64,000 nt of DNA from Bacteroides sp. GM023 (GCF_014750685.1 NZ_JAAXGE010000001.1:704945-768944), one strand, 5' to 3'; positions 19,198 through 26,950 are shown, numbered from the stretch's first letter. Notes: a model not told the origin generated them from the sequence alone. Numbers and translations: made by a program.

Positions 19198-20510
19198 ATA
19201 TAGCTATTGCCGGAACGGGATATGTAGGTCTTGTATCAGGTGCTTGTTTTGCTGAGATGGGGGCTAATGTTATATGCGTAGATGTAAATCAAGAAAAGAT
19301 TTCTGCACTTCAGAGTGGAAGAATACCAATTTACGAGCCGGGACTGGAAGAAATGGTACTACGTAATTGTAAAGAGGGAAGATTGCGTTTCACTACGGAT
19401 ATCGTTACTTGCCTGGATAATGTGGAAATTGTATTCAGTGCAGTGGGAACACCTCCTGACGAAGATGGGAGCGCTGATTTGAAATACGTGCTTGAAGTAG
19501 CACGTAGTGTAGGAAGAAACATGAATAAATACCTTGTGCTAGTCACGAAATCTACTGTTCCTGTTGGCACTGCCAAGAGAGTAAAAGCAGCCATTCTTGA
19601 TGAATTGGACAGGCGGGGAGTACAGATTCCTTTTGATGTAGCTTCTAATCCGGAGTTTCTGAAAGAAGGTGCTGCCGTAAATGATTTTATGAGTCCGGAT
19701 AGGGTGGTGATTGGTGTAGAGACTGAAAGGGCTAAAGAGGTTATGAGTCGGCTCTATCGTCCTATGATGCTTAATAATTTCCGAGTTATTTTTACAGATA
19801 TACCTAGTGCAGAAATGATAAAATACGCTGCCAACTCAATGCTTGCTACTCGCATTAGTTTTATGAATGACATTGCCAATCTATGTGAATTGGTGGGGGC
19901 GGATGTAAATATGGTGCGCAAAGGTATTGGAACTGATTCTCGTATAGGAAATAAATTTCTGTATCCTGGTTGTGGGTACGGAGGAAGTTGTTTCCCGAAA
20001 GATGTGAAAGCATTGATAAGAACAGCGGAGAATAATGGCTACAATATGCGTGTATTGAAAGCTGTGGAGGAAGTAAATGAAAAACAGAAAGAATTGCTTT
20101 TTGATAAACTATATCGTTATTACCAAGGTTCATTAGTTGGCAAAAATATAGCTATTTGGGGGGTGGCATTTAAACCGGAAACTGATGATATGCGAGAAGC
20201 TACTGCATTGGTGATTATTGAAAAACTTCTTAGTGCAGGATGCAATGTAAGGGTATATGACCCTGTGGCAATGGATGAGTGTAGGCGAAGAGTGGGAGAG
20301 AAAGTCGTATATGCTTCTGATATGTATGACGTTTTGCTTAATGCTGATGCGTTACTATTACTTACAGAATGGAAGCAATTTCGAATACCGGCTTGGGGGG
20401 TAGTAAAAAAGTTAATGAATCAACCTGTATTGATAGACGGACGGAATATTTATGATGAGCAGGAATTGATGAAGTCAGGTATAGATTATATATGTATAGG
20501 TAAAAAATGA
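19194..20510 (+). CDS. ugd: UDP-glucose 6-dehydrogenase
   Basis: The 438-aa enzyme oxidises UDP-glucose to UDP-glucuronate in two NAD-dependent steps. The N-terminal Rossmann site is MNIAIAGTGYVGLVSGACFA. The catalytic Cys is residue 266 in GYGGSCFPKDVKAL, and the family motif TKSTVPVGT is present. It starts four bases before the epimerase stop. It supplies the substrate for that epimerase and possibly GlcA itself for the capsule. Confidence 0.95.
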   Translation: MNIAIAGTGYVGLVSGACFAEMGANVICVDVNQEKISALQSGRIPIYEPGLEEMVLRNCKEGRLRFTTDIVTCLDNVEIVFSAVGTPPDEDGSADLKYVLEVARSVGRNMNKYLVLVTKSTVPVGTAKRVKAAILDELDRRGVQIPFDVASNPEFLKEGAAVNDFMSPDRVVIGVETERAKEVMSRLYRPMMLNNFRVIFTDIPSAEMIKYAANSMLATRISFMNDIANLCELVGADVNMVRKGIGTDSRIGNKFLYPGCGYGGSCFPKDVKALIRTAENNGYNMRVLKAVEEVNEKQKELLFDKLYRYYQGSLVGKNIAIWGVAFKPETDDMREATALVIIEKLLSAGCNVRVYDPVAMDECRRRVGEKVVYASDMYDVLLNADALLLLTEWKQFRIPAWGVVKKLMNQPVLIDGRNIYDEQELMKSGIDYICIGKK

Positions 20511-20559
20511 GAGTATAATTCTTAATAGATACTTATCAAATTTACAATTTATAATTATT

Positions 20560-21186
20560 ATGGGGTATAGTGAGGAATTCATTCCTGATGGAATGAATGC
20601 TTTTGAGCGTAATGTAAAGCGAATTGGGGACTGCATAATTGCAGCAGTTTTAATGGTTGTTTTTTCTCCGCTATTTTTAATTTGTTATATAGCTGTGAAA
20701 CGGGAAGATGGTGGACCGGCTATATTTAAGCAAGAACGTATTGGGCGTTTCGGCCGGCCGTTTAATATCTATAAGTTTCGCAGTATGCGACTGGATGCAG
20801 AGTCGGCAGGGCCCAAACTTTATGCTGGAGGGAAAGACGGTCGACTAACGGATATTGGAAAATTCCTGCGTGAACATCATTTGGATGAACTACCGCAGCT
20901 ATGGAATGTTTTCTGTGGTGATATGGCTTTTATCGGACCTCGTCCGGAACGTAAGTTTTATATTGACCAAATAATAAAGTATGATCCGCGTTATCAATAC
21001 TTGTATCAGATTCGACCGGGAGTAACCTCTTATGCTACCTTGTATAATGGCTATACAGATACAATGGATAAGATGTTGCGTCGTTTGCGGTACGATCTAT
21101 TCTATTTGCAACACCGTTCCTGGTGGTTTGATTTTAAGATATTGGTGAAGACTTTCTTGAATATCTGTTTTGGCAAGAAGTTTTAG
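20560..21186 (+). CDS. Initiating undecaprenyl-phosphate sugar-phosphate transferase
   Basis: The 208-aa protein has one N-terminal membrane segment (IIAAVLMVVFSPLFLICYIAV) and the bacterial sugar transferase domain: FKQERIGRFGRPFNIYKFRS, LREHHLDELPQLWNVFCGDM and FIGPRPERKF. It is the short WbaP/WcaJ-type form without the multi-helix N-terminal region. It attaches the first sugar phosphate to the lipid carrier and so starts repeat-unit synthesis. It is the last gene of the capsule operon. Its final 22 bases recur 283 bp downstream. Confidence 0.92.
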   Translation: MGYSEEFIPDGMNAFERNVKRIGDCIIAAVLMVVFSPLFLICYIAVKREDGGPAIFKQERIGRFGRPFNIYKFRSMRLDAESAGPKLYAGGKDGRLTDIGKFLREHHLDELPQLWNVFCGDMAFIGPRPERKFYIDQIIKYDPRYQYLYQIRPGVTSYATLYNGYTDTMDKMLRRLRYDLFYLQHRSWWFDFKILVKTFLNICFGKKF

Positions 21187-21277
21187 ATATATAAAGCAAT
21201 TAGGAAAATAAAAAGATATAAAATATAATGTTGAGATGTAATCAGCACTAAGAGTGTTTGTATGTGAGATGAAAAAA

Positions 21278-21433
21278 ATGTAGGTCCCTAGCTTCATGCC
21301 GTAAAAAGCATGATTCTCCTACATTGTAGATTAGAAATCGTGCGACGGTACATTTCTAATTTACGCCCTGTCATCGGAGGCTAAAGCCGATGTGAATTTC
21401 CCACTATATCAACTGTCTGTGAAGATCGTTGAT
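21278..21433 (+). ncRNA. Candidate structured RNA, copy A
   Basis: Four hairpins follow one another. ATGTAGG pairs with CCTACAT (21278/21318) around an inner TCATGC/GCATGA. ATTAGAAAT pairs with ATTTCTAAT (21330/21352), CATCGG with CCGATG (21372/21387), and ATCAAC with GTTGAT (21408/21428). All four also exist in copy B. No Bacteroides promoter box is visible, so it may be processed from the capsule transcript. I cannot assign it to a known RNA family. Confidence 0.5.
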
Positions 21434-21558
21434 GTATTATTATATTTCTGCTTCGGCAAGAAGTTTTAGAAATATGGAATAATTAGAAAATAAAAGGTAT
21501 AAAATATAATGTTGAGATGCAATTAAAACTAAGAGTGTTTGTATGTGAGATGAAAAAA

Positions 21559-21716
21559 ATGTAGGTCCCTAGCTTCATGCTGTAACAAGCATGATTCTCC
21601 TACATTATGAATTAGGAAAGTACGACGGTATATTTCTAATTCATGCCCTGTCATCGGAGGTTAAAGCCGATGTGAATTTCCCACTATATCAACTGTCTGT
21701 GAAGATCGTTGATATA
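21559..21716 (+). ncRNA. Candidate structured RNA, copy B
   Basis: This copy has the same four hairpins as copy A. Hairpin 2 changes to TGAATTAG/CTAATTCA where copy A has TAGATTAG/CTAATTTA: one A-T pair became G-C and one G-T pair became A-T. Hairpin 4 is longer here (TATATCAAC/GTTGATATA). Changes that keep the pairing argue for selection on RNA structure. Confidence 0.5.
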
Positions 21717-21759
21717 TTTTTTTTGTCACTTGCTGTTCGAAATAATAATGAATATATGC

Positions 21760-21791
21760 TTTGGATATTTGTCTGATTTTTTGTACCTTTA
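21760..21791 (+). promoter_or_regulatory. Promoter of the DUF4248 gene
   Basis: TTTG at 21760-21763 and TACCTTTA at 21784-21791 are 20 bp apart, one base from the Bacteroides consensus. The predicted start point near 21798 leaves a leader of about 20 nt. Confidence 0.6.
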
Positions 21792-21818
21792 TGGCTGTAA
21801 ATCAAGCATAAAGGAACG

Positions 21819-22052
21819 ATGGAACATCCCGATTTTGTGGTGAAATGTTATAATAAACAAGAGCTTGCTCAAATGTATTTTCCCGATTTAAGCATTCGTG
21901 CTTCAGTCAATAAATTGCGGCGTTGGATGCGGAGATGCCAGCCGTTGATGGATGAAATTCTGACTACGGATTTCCATCCGAAGACAAAGGCGTTTTCTGT
22001 GAGGGAAGTACGGCTAATCACGTATTATTTGGGAAGACCGGGAGATTTGTAA
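21819..22052 (+). CDS. DUF4248 family small protein
   Basis: The 77-aa protein has the DUF4248 pattern: YNKQELAQMYFPDLSIRASV, then NKLRRWMRRCQ and SVREVRLITYYLGRPGDL. Its start resembles a helix-turn-helix-like unit, but no biochemical function is known. Such genes sit near capsule loci and beside HU-like and primase genes in many Bacteroides. It has its own promoter and ends in a strong bidirectional terminator. Confidence 0.85.
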   Translation: MEHPDFVVKCYNKQELAQMYFPDLSIRASVNKLRRWMRRCQPLMDEILTTDFHPKTKAFSVREVRLITYYLGRPGDL

Positions 22053-22069
22053 TTTTGAAAGATATATAA

Positions 22070-22114
22070 AAGAACTACGGGAGATAGCAAAAATGCCATC
22101 TCCCGTAGTTCTTT
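22070..22114. terminator. Bidirectional terminator between DUF4248 and the amidase
   Basis: A perfect 16-bp stem (AAGAACTACGGGAGAT at 22070-22085 with 22098-22113) is followed by TTTTATTAT on the plus strand. Its AAAAG run serves as a T-run on the minus strand. It ends both convergent transcripts. Confidence 0.9.
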
Positions 22115-22116
22115 TA

Positions 22117-22560
22117 TTATATTTCGGAATACTCTTTCTGAGCATTAAAGCAAGGACACGCCTTATGAATCGAGGCACTCAACTGATAATGTCCCAGAAT
22201 CTGTGCATCCGGATACTGATGCCTGAGAATCGTCAATAAGTCAAGTAGCGCAAAACGCTGTGCCTGTGTCCTCGTATCTGCCGGACGACCTTCTTCATCC
22301 AGTCCACCTTCATAACATATCCCGATACTGTGCCGATTAAATCCCCTTACGTGCGCACCCATTTCCGATACCGGACGGCAGTGATGGAGCTCGCCATTTC
22401 GCGTAATATAAAAATGGTAACCGATATCTTTGAAACCTCGTTGCAGATGACACTGACGGAGTTGCTCTACAGTGAAAGGAACATTGCAGCGCGTAGCGCT
22501 GCAATGAACCGCCAACAATTTAATCTCTCGTGGGAGATAACTTTCTTCCTGATTTTCCAT
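22117..22560 (-). CDS. N-acetylmuramoyl-L-alanine amidase (PGRP/T7 lysozyme type)
   Basis: The 147-aa protein has the amidase_2 fold with zinc ligands in LLAVHCSATR, ILGHYQLSA and KACPCFNA. It also has IGYHFYITRNGELHHCRPVS and SIGICYEGGL. It should cut the bond between MurNAc and L-Ala in peptidoglycan. There is no signal peptide, as in phage endolysins. The loop after the second His ligand is shortened compared with the usual GHRDL...KACPCF spacing. It lies 18 bp after a tiny membrane-peptide gene. Confidence 0.9.
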   Translation of the reverse strand: MENQEESYLPREIKLLAVHCSATRCNVPFTVEQLRQCHLQRGFKDIGYHFYITRNGELHHCRPVSEMGAHVRGFNRHSIGICYEGGLDEEGRPADTRTQAQRFALLDLLTILRHQYPDAQILGHYQLSASIHKACPCFNAQKEYSEI

Positions 22561-22578
22561 GCGGGATTGTTTAGAAGA

Positions 22579-22677
22579 TTACTGCCCTACGCAGGACGTC
22601 ACACCGATGGCTGAGATGATAGACGTCGCGATGGTCACGATAAACTGGAGAATGTTTTTCCAAAGTTGCTTTTTCAT
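22579..22677 (-). CDS. Smalltalk-type 32-aa membrane peptide
   Basis: This tiny gene encodes MKKQLWKNILQFIVTIATSI followed by ISAIGVTSCVGQ. It has a basic start, one hydrophobic helix and a GVTSC end. That matches the short 'smalltalk' proteins annotated in Bacteroidales beside amidase and HU-like genes; the function is unknown. It lies 18 bp before the amidase start in the same orientation and 38 bp after the HU-like gene, so the three probably share one transcript. A membrane peptide just before a signal-less amidase recalls a holin/endolysin pair, which is inference. Confidence 0.8.
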   Translation of the reverse strand: MKKQLWKNILQFIVTIATSIISAIGVTSCVGQ

Positions 22678-22715
22678 ACTGTTTTAATTAAAAATGGATA
22701 ATTGGTAATTAATAA

Positions 22716-23189
22716 TTAAGCTGCCGGATCCGGAGTTTCACCGCCATCACCCTTGCCGCCATCATCGGGAAGTGGCTCTTCGTCCGAATTGGTAGGGGCA
22801 TCACTTTTATACAGCGAGTAATCCAACGCTTTGCACAATTTGCGAAGATCATTTCCCGGGAAAAATAGCACCTTGCCTTTTTCGATACAGGAAGAGTTGA
22901 ACTCTTTCGCGGTTTTGGTAGGAATGCCGGTTTTGAGACTCATGCGGAAATTGCCCAGGTCGCCCATCTGAACGATATTTCCTTCTTCCAGGACATTGAC
23001 GGTTTCGAGCAGAAACTCGCCGATACAACCCTCCAGCTCGCCCTTCGAATAAGAAGAACGTTCGGAAATACGTTTGCAGACTTCCTTGACGGAAACTTTA
23101 CGTCCGCTGCGAGCTACTGCGTAATACTTCGGAGCTTCGTCAGGTTTCAACAGGTTCTTGCGAGCCATGATAGTGTAATTCTGTGCCAT
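22716..23189 (-). CDS. HU-like DNA-binding protein (HU-HIG type)
   Basis: The 157-aa protein has an HU/IHF-like core (about residues 10-120) with SVKEVCKRISERSSYSKGEL, IVQMGDLGNFRMSLKTGI and a basic N-terminal extension. The C-terminal tail is acidic and Gly/Pro-rich (DEEPLPDDGGKGDGGETPDP). This family differs from housekeeping HU by its Bacteroidetes-specific extension and is often beside amidase, DUF4248 and primase genes. It should bind DNA; the target is unknown. It starts 40-60 bp from its own promoter and a palindrome. Confidence 0.88.
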   Translation of the reverse strand: MAQNYTIMARKNLLKPDEAPKYYAVARSGRKVSVKEVCKRISERSSYSKGELEGCIGEFLLETVNVLEEGNIVQMGDLGNFRMSLKTGIPTKTAKEFNSSCIEKGKVLFFPGNDLRKLCKALDYSLYKSDAPTNSDEEPLPDDGGKGDGGETPDPAA

Positions 23190-23227
23190 AAGATTCTAGT
23201 TTTTAATGGTTAATTTTAAATTCTTCT

Positions 23228-23252
23228 TGTAATCGATTACATGACAAAAGTA
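23228..23252 (-). promoter_or_regulatory. Promoter and palindromic operator of the HU-like gene
   Basis: TACTTTTG reads on the minus strand at 23252-23245. Directly downstream, at 23228-23241, is the perfect 14-bp palindrome TGTAATCGATTACA, which would sit at the transcription start and could bind a repressor. Confidence 0.55.
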
Positions 23253-23313
23253 CAATATCAGGAAAGCCGCACGACGCACAGTGACGCACACGGGCGCACT
23301 GGGAAAAAGAAAA

Positions 23314-23390
23314 AACATTGAGAGGTTTGTATCGAAACCTCCCAATGTTTGAATGTAATCATTGAGATGTTTTTTGCAAATCTCCCAATG
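23314..23390 (-). terminator. Double hairpin terminator after the primase gene
   Basis: Read on the minus strand, CATTGGGAGAT...ATCTCAATG (23390-23360) comes first. Then AACATTGGGAGGTTT...AAACCTCTCAATGTT (23349-23314) is followed by TTTTTTCTTTTT. The second hairpin with its T-run is a strong Rho-independent terminator. The first is similar in sequence and may be an old duplicate. Confidence 0.8.
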
Positions 23391-23444
23391 CTTTTTCGCC
23401 TTACTTAAAAGGACAAAAGGACAAAAAGGACAGATATGACCGTC

Positions 23445-25790
23445 TTAATTCATTTTAGAATAAACTCCATGAGACAACTTATTGATTTTTACTCCGTTGA
23501 GCGACTTCAGAAGCCGTGTTACCTTGCGGTGGCTGAAATCATATTTTTCGCCAAGGCGGATGGCTTCGTCCGTACTGAAATTTTCGGGAAGCTCATTGAC
23601 AAAATTGCGTACAGTGTCCGGATTCTTCAACGGACGTATAGAAGGAGAGGGCATCGAAGACAACAACAAACGGCTATGTTCGTAACAACACAACACAATC
23701 CGCAGAGAACGCTCGAAATCCTCGTCCGTACAATAAATATCGAGAGAAGGATCACAAGATTCAAACTGGCGGATGCGAGTCTGAATCATGCTGATGCGCA
23801 TCACCAGGAAGGCATAGCGTTTCACTACCGCCTGGAGGTCATCATTACCCTCGGTCGCCACTTCAGACAGCATACGCGAGAATATTTCATTCAAGCGATT
23901 CCATTGCGGGCGGCTCAAATGGAAAACAACAGGATGCTCCAGGCAAAAGGCGTACAACTCGGAGACATGATGGGCGATAGGCTTGAAACTGTCTTCCAGA
24001 GAAATGGAATCATCACCCATATCTTTCCAATGGGGAGTCTCACGGAAAGTGTAAGTCAGAATACGGCTTGGCAGTCCACCCTCGTAATTGCTCAGCAGAA
24101 TGTCCACCTGCCCCAGGGTACCTGTCAGAAACAAGGCGAGTTTCGGATGACGGATATATATAGGGCGGATTCCGTTCGCCTTGTACGAAGAATCAATGTT
24201 TTCGTGCTCGAAGGCTTTTCGGAGCATGTCATCAAAATTGCCACAGTCCAGATGGTTGGCGGTGGTGAGAGTCTGCGCTTCCGTGTCAAAGATGATACTT
24301 CCTTGAGGACCATTGTCCTGCATTTGTATCTGCATACGCGTATAGCTGGTAGTGGCAGGGATAAACAGCATTTTGAAAGGAGGTCTTTGCGGTTCTTCGG
24401 AACAAGTTTCTCCGCTTCTCTTTCTCTGCGAACACTCCCGTTGCCAGTTGCTGTGCTGAGTGTCATATTTCTTCTGCAAAAATTCACTGGCTGACAGTAT
24501 CTGCTCCTGTATTTCCTCCAGCAGATAGCGACCGGTTTGGGCTATGCCTTTACCGCTGCCGGCAGGGGAGAAGACAACACTGTAGAGATGCGTGGAATAT
24601 CTCTTATGATTGTAAATGCCGAAAGTCTGCGGAAGTGCTGCGCTAAGTGCCGTGAGGACGGAGAGGAACGAAATATCCTGCTCGCGGTCACTGCCTTCTT
24701 CAAGCAGGCAGGCATTCAATATTTCGGGAAGATTATCATACACATTGTGCGGAAATGTGGGAGTTGATTTTCGCAACTCTTCCCCTGTCCAATAGTTCTC
24801 GTCCATTTCATCGGAATATTCCGGGGCATCATAGTGTCCTTTTGGCTTTTTGTCCTTTTGATAAGAGCTTGCGACACCGGCTGAATTGTCCGCCGATTGT
24901 TCCGCAACTTTCTTATACCCAGAGGAAAGGACGCTGGATATTTCTGCGGATGGGAAATCTGTATGTTCGAAATACGACGTTAGCTCACGTAATATGTTTT
25001 TTTGCGGATAATGTCGGCGACAGGCTTCGCAGGCAAGTTTAAAGAGGTTGGAATGACGTTGCCCGGCGGTTAGAGGATAAAGGAAAATATAGGACGAAAG
25101 GAACTGCTTTATTTCTTCTTCGGACACCTCACTCTTTTCTTCGGACGAGTTTTCCGGACTGTTTTTTGAGGTGGGAAAAGGGAGCGGAATCTCGTTCTCG
25201 AAAGAGGGCGAAGACTCTTCCCGGCAAGTGGACGGCTCCATTACAAAAGACTGATAAAGACTGGCAACATATCCGTTGGGCGAATAAGTAAAATAGCAAA
25301 GGCGGCTTTCATCTTTGCAGGCAGGGTCGCTTTCCAGTCCGAGCAGGCGGTTGTAGTATTGACTGACCAGCAGTTGTCCTTCACGATGGCGGCCTTCGAT
25401 ACCTTCTACGTAGGCGAAGATTTTCACACCGTCGGTAGGGCTTTCAAGTGCGGCTACCGTGTGAGGATCTGCCGCGCAACGTTGGATTACTTCCAGGCGA
25501 TTGGGGACATGGTCATAATCCAGTCCGACAATACAACTGTGCTGAAGGAAATTTTTGATAGCGTGCGCTCCGTTGAATGTGCCTGCCGGGGTGAAGCAGG
25601 GGAGTTGGCTTTTCAATTTCTGCGCGGCAGCCTGGTCGCCTTCCGTATGATAACGGCGGATGGTGTTGATGATGGTGGCATAGACCGGATGGATACACAT
25701 AAAGATGATTTCGAGGAAAGACATGATTTTAGGTTGTTTGGAATACACATTTTCATAAACCGATACTTTAATTTCTTCTAAAACTTTCAT
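23445..25790 (-). CDS. Primase-like VirE-N / DUF3987 ATPase protein
   Basis: The 781-aa protein joins two parts. Residues about 50-190 form a BT4734/VirE-N domain with CIVGLDYDHV, whose two acidic residues (91 and 93) fit the metal site of archaeo-eukaryotic primase/polymerases. Residues about 340-760 form a DUF3987 domain with a P-loop (VFSPAGSGKG, about 405-413) and an acidic strand (IIFDTEA, about 495). Between them is a Ser/Glu-rich linker. Such proteins occur on integrated elements and plasmids in Bacteroidetes and are presumed to act in replication. It is transcribed toward the HU-like gene but has its own terminator. Confidence 0.85.
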   Translation of the reverse strand: MKVLEEIKVSVYENVYSKQPKIMSFLEIIFMCIHPVYATIINTIRRYHTEGDQAAAQKLKSQLPCFTPAGTFNGAHAIKNFLQHSCIVGLDYDHVPNRLEVIQRCAADPHTVAALESPTDGVKIFAYVEGIEGRHREGQLLVSQYYNRLLGLESDPACKDESRLCYFTYSPNGYVASLYQSFVMEPSTCREESSPSFENEIPLPFPTSKNSPENSSEEKSEVSEEEIKQFLSSYIFLYPLTAGQRHSNLFKLACEACRRHYPQKNILRELTSYFEHTDFPSAEISSVLSSGYKKVAEQSADNSAGVASSYQKDKKPKGHYDAPEYSDEMDENYWTGEELRKSTPTFPHNVYDNLPEILNACLLEEGSDREQDISFLSVLTALSAALPQTFGIYNHKRYSTHLYSVVFSPAGSGKGIAQTGRYLLEEIQEQILSASEFLQKKYDTQHSNWQRECSQRKRSGETCSEEPQRPPFKMLFIPATTSYTRMQIQMQDNGPQGSIIFDTEAQTLTTANHLDCGNFDDMLRKAFEHENIDSSYKANGIRPIYIRHPKLALFLTGTLGQVDILLSNYEGGLPSRILTYTFRETPHWKDMGDDSISLEDSFKPIAHHVSELYAFCLEHPVVFHLSRPQWNRLNEIFSRMLSEVATEGNDDLQAVVKRYAFLVMRISMIQTRIRQFESCDPSLDIYCTDEDFERSLRIVLCCYEHSRLLLSSMPSPSIRPLKNPDTVRNFVNELPENFSTDEAIRLGEKYDFSHRKVTRLLKSLNGVKINKLSHGVYSKMN

Positions 25791-25840
25791 ATAAAATTGA
25801 TTTTATTTAAATTGATTGTCCGACTATCGGATAACGGGTG

Positions 25841-25887
25841 CAAAGGTAGGCAGATGGAAAATGGAGGGACTTCCCTACGTGGGAAGT
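25841..25887 (-). promoter_or_regulatory. Promoter and palindrome upstream of the primase-like gene
   Basis: The -7 box TACCTTTG reads on the minus strand at 25848-25841. Where the -33 box should be, there is instead the inverted repeat ACTTCCC-N5-GGGAAGT (25869-25887). This suggests an activator or repressor site shared with the divergent small gene at 25943. Confidence 0.5.
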
Positions 25888-25942
25888 AATTGATAAACCA
25901 AATATGAAACAAAACATTATAAATTATTAATAATACGACGAC

Positions 25943-26302
25943 ATGGTAAAAGAAAAACGGGAAACTTATGAGTTTTTAGGCAATTTGGTGGTTAGTTTAA
26001 TGAATATGGATGGGTTATTTACGTATGGTTTCTTCGAGAAAGAGCTTTGTGTCTCCCCCAAAAAGTTGAGTGAGATGAGACAGGGTGAAGACGAGTATAT
26101 TTATCAGTATGTACGCTTGCTCCGGTGTATTTTAGAATATATCAATTTGGTGATATGGATGGATAAGATACAGGAACAGTTGAGAGTGGTGTTGGATTCC
26201 CATTATGATTTGGTGATTGCTGCCGTTCCGCATGGCTTCCGTGGAGCCATTCAGCCCGGACAATGGGAAACAGTGTTGCAATGGGATGGCGTGATTTTGT
26301 GA
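25943..26302 (+). CDS. Unknown small protein, divergent from the primase gene
   Basis: I do not recognise the 119-aa product. It is mostly helical, with no signal peptide or clear membrane helix. Its N-terminal half (ELCVSPKKLSEMRQGEDEYI) could be a DNA-binding helix-turn-helix of the kind that reads 'x-KKLSEMRxGED', and the rest is hydrophobic-helical. It is transcribed away from the primase gene and shares its upstream region with the 25869-25887 palindrome, so a regulator of the cassette is possible. That is inference from position. Confidence 0.55.
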   Translation: MVKEKRETYEFLGNLVVSLMNMDGLFTYGFFEKELCVSPKKLSEMRQGEDEYIYQYVRLLRCILEYINLVIWMDKIQEQLRVVLDSHYDLVIAAVPHGFRGAIQPGQWETVLQWDGVIL

Positions 26303-26441
26303 ATAATACCGGGAATGAGACAATTTTTTAATATTTTAGGCGATTTCCTTTCTTTATTTAATTTATTTTATATCTTTGCTTTCTATATAAGAGGAACACG
26401 AATGAAAACTCACTTATTTATTCATATAAACTTAATAAATT

Positions 26442-26927
26442 ATGTTCAAAGCTCCTTTTTCTTTTGACGGACGTATTCGTAGAATCGAGTATTTCCTGTC
26501 TGGTATCATTGGTGGTATCGTTTCAAGTATCGCATGGGCACTGGGTGTGGGCACATTCGTTATGGGTGCGGCTAGCGGTTCGGCCGGCGGTTCTGTCATC
26601 GGTTTATTGATTGGTCTTGCAGCTTTGGTCGCTTCCGTGTGGTTCTCTTTGGCACAGGGAGTGAAGCGTCTGCATGACTTGAATAAATCCGGTTGGTTGA
26701 TTCTGTTGTGCTGTGTTCCTATCGTAGGCTGGATTTTTGCATTGTACATGCTGTTTGCCGACGGTACGGTAGGCCCCAATCCTTACGGTGAAGATCCTAA
26801 AAACCGTATGCCATATCAGGCACAACCCGCTTCTGTGAATGTGACAGTAAACGTTTCGAGAGAAGAAGTGAAAGTGGCGGAACCTGTTGCGCCTGCTGAA
26901 GCTCCTGCAGAAGAAAAAGCTGAATAA
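26442..26927 (+). CDS. DUF805 membrane protein
   Basis: The 161-aa protein opens MFKAPFSFDGRIRRIEYFLS, the DUF805 signature. It has three to four hydrophobic segments and the conserved QGVKRLHDLNKSGWLILLCC and GPNPYGEDP. The function of the family is unknown. The C-terminal 35 residues form a Val/Glu/Ala/Pro-rich tail (VAPAEAPAEEKAE) that is longer than the basic family domain and probably cytoplasmic. It is a single-gene transcript with a terminator 23 bp after the stop. Confidence 0.9.
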   Translation: MFKAPFSFDGRIRRIEYFLSGIIGGIVSSIAWALGVGTFVMGAASGSAGGSVIGLLIGLAALVASVWFSLAQGVKRLHDLNKSGWLILLCCVPIVGWIFALYMLFADGTVGPNPYGEDPKNRMPYQAQPASVNVTVNVSREEVKVAEPVAPAEAPAEEKAE

Positions 26928-26950
26928 ACTTTTTTAAGAAGAAATAGTGA

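Larger units (their letters stand above)
21165..21729 (+). repeat. Tandem direct repeat, two copies of about 282 bp, at the capsule-locus end
   Basis: Copy A spans about 21165-21447 and copy B about 21448-21729. They are colinear, and many blocks are identical, for example TGAAAAAAATGTAGGTCCCT and CGATGTGAATTTCCCACTAT. Each copy begins with the sequence that ends the sugar transferase gene (GGCAAGAAGTTTTAG). The region has no plausible protein gene and fills most of the gap between the capsule operon and the DUF4248 gene. Confidence 0.9.

Noticed and set aside
21165..21729. Tandem structured repeat as a retron, CRISPR or group II intron piece
   Set aside because: No reverse transcriptase gene is nearby, there are only two long copies rather than short spaced repeats, and no intron domain V pattern is visible.
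23436..24494. 352-codon frame antisense to the primase-like gene
   Set aside because: The minus-strand protein has clear domains. The plus-strand frame has none and is low-complexity in style.
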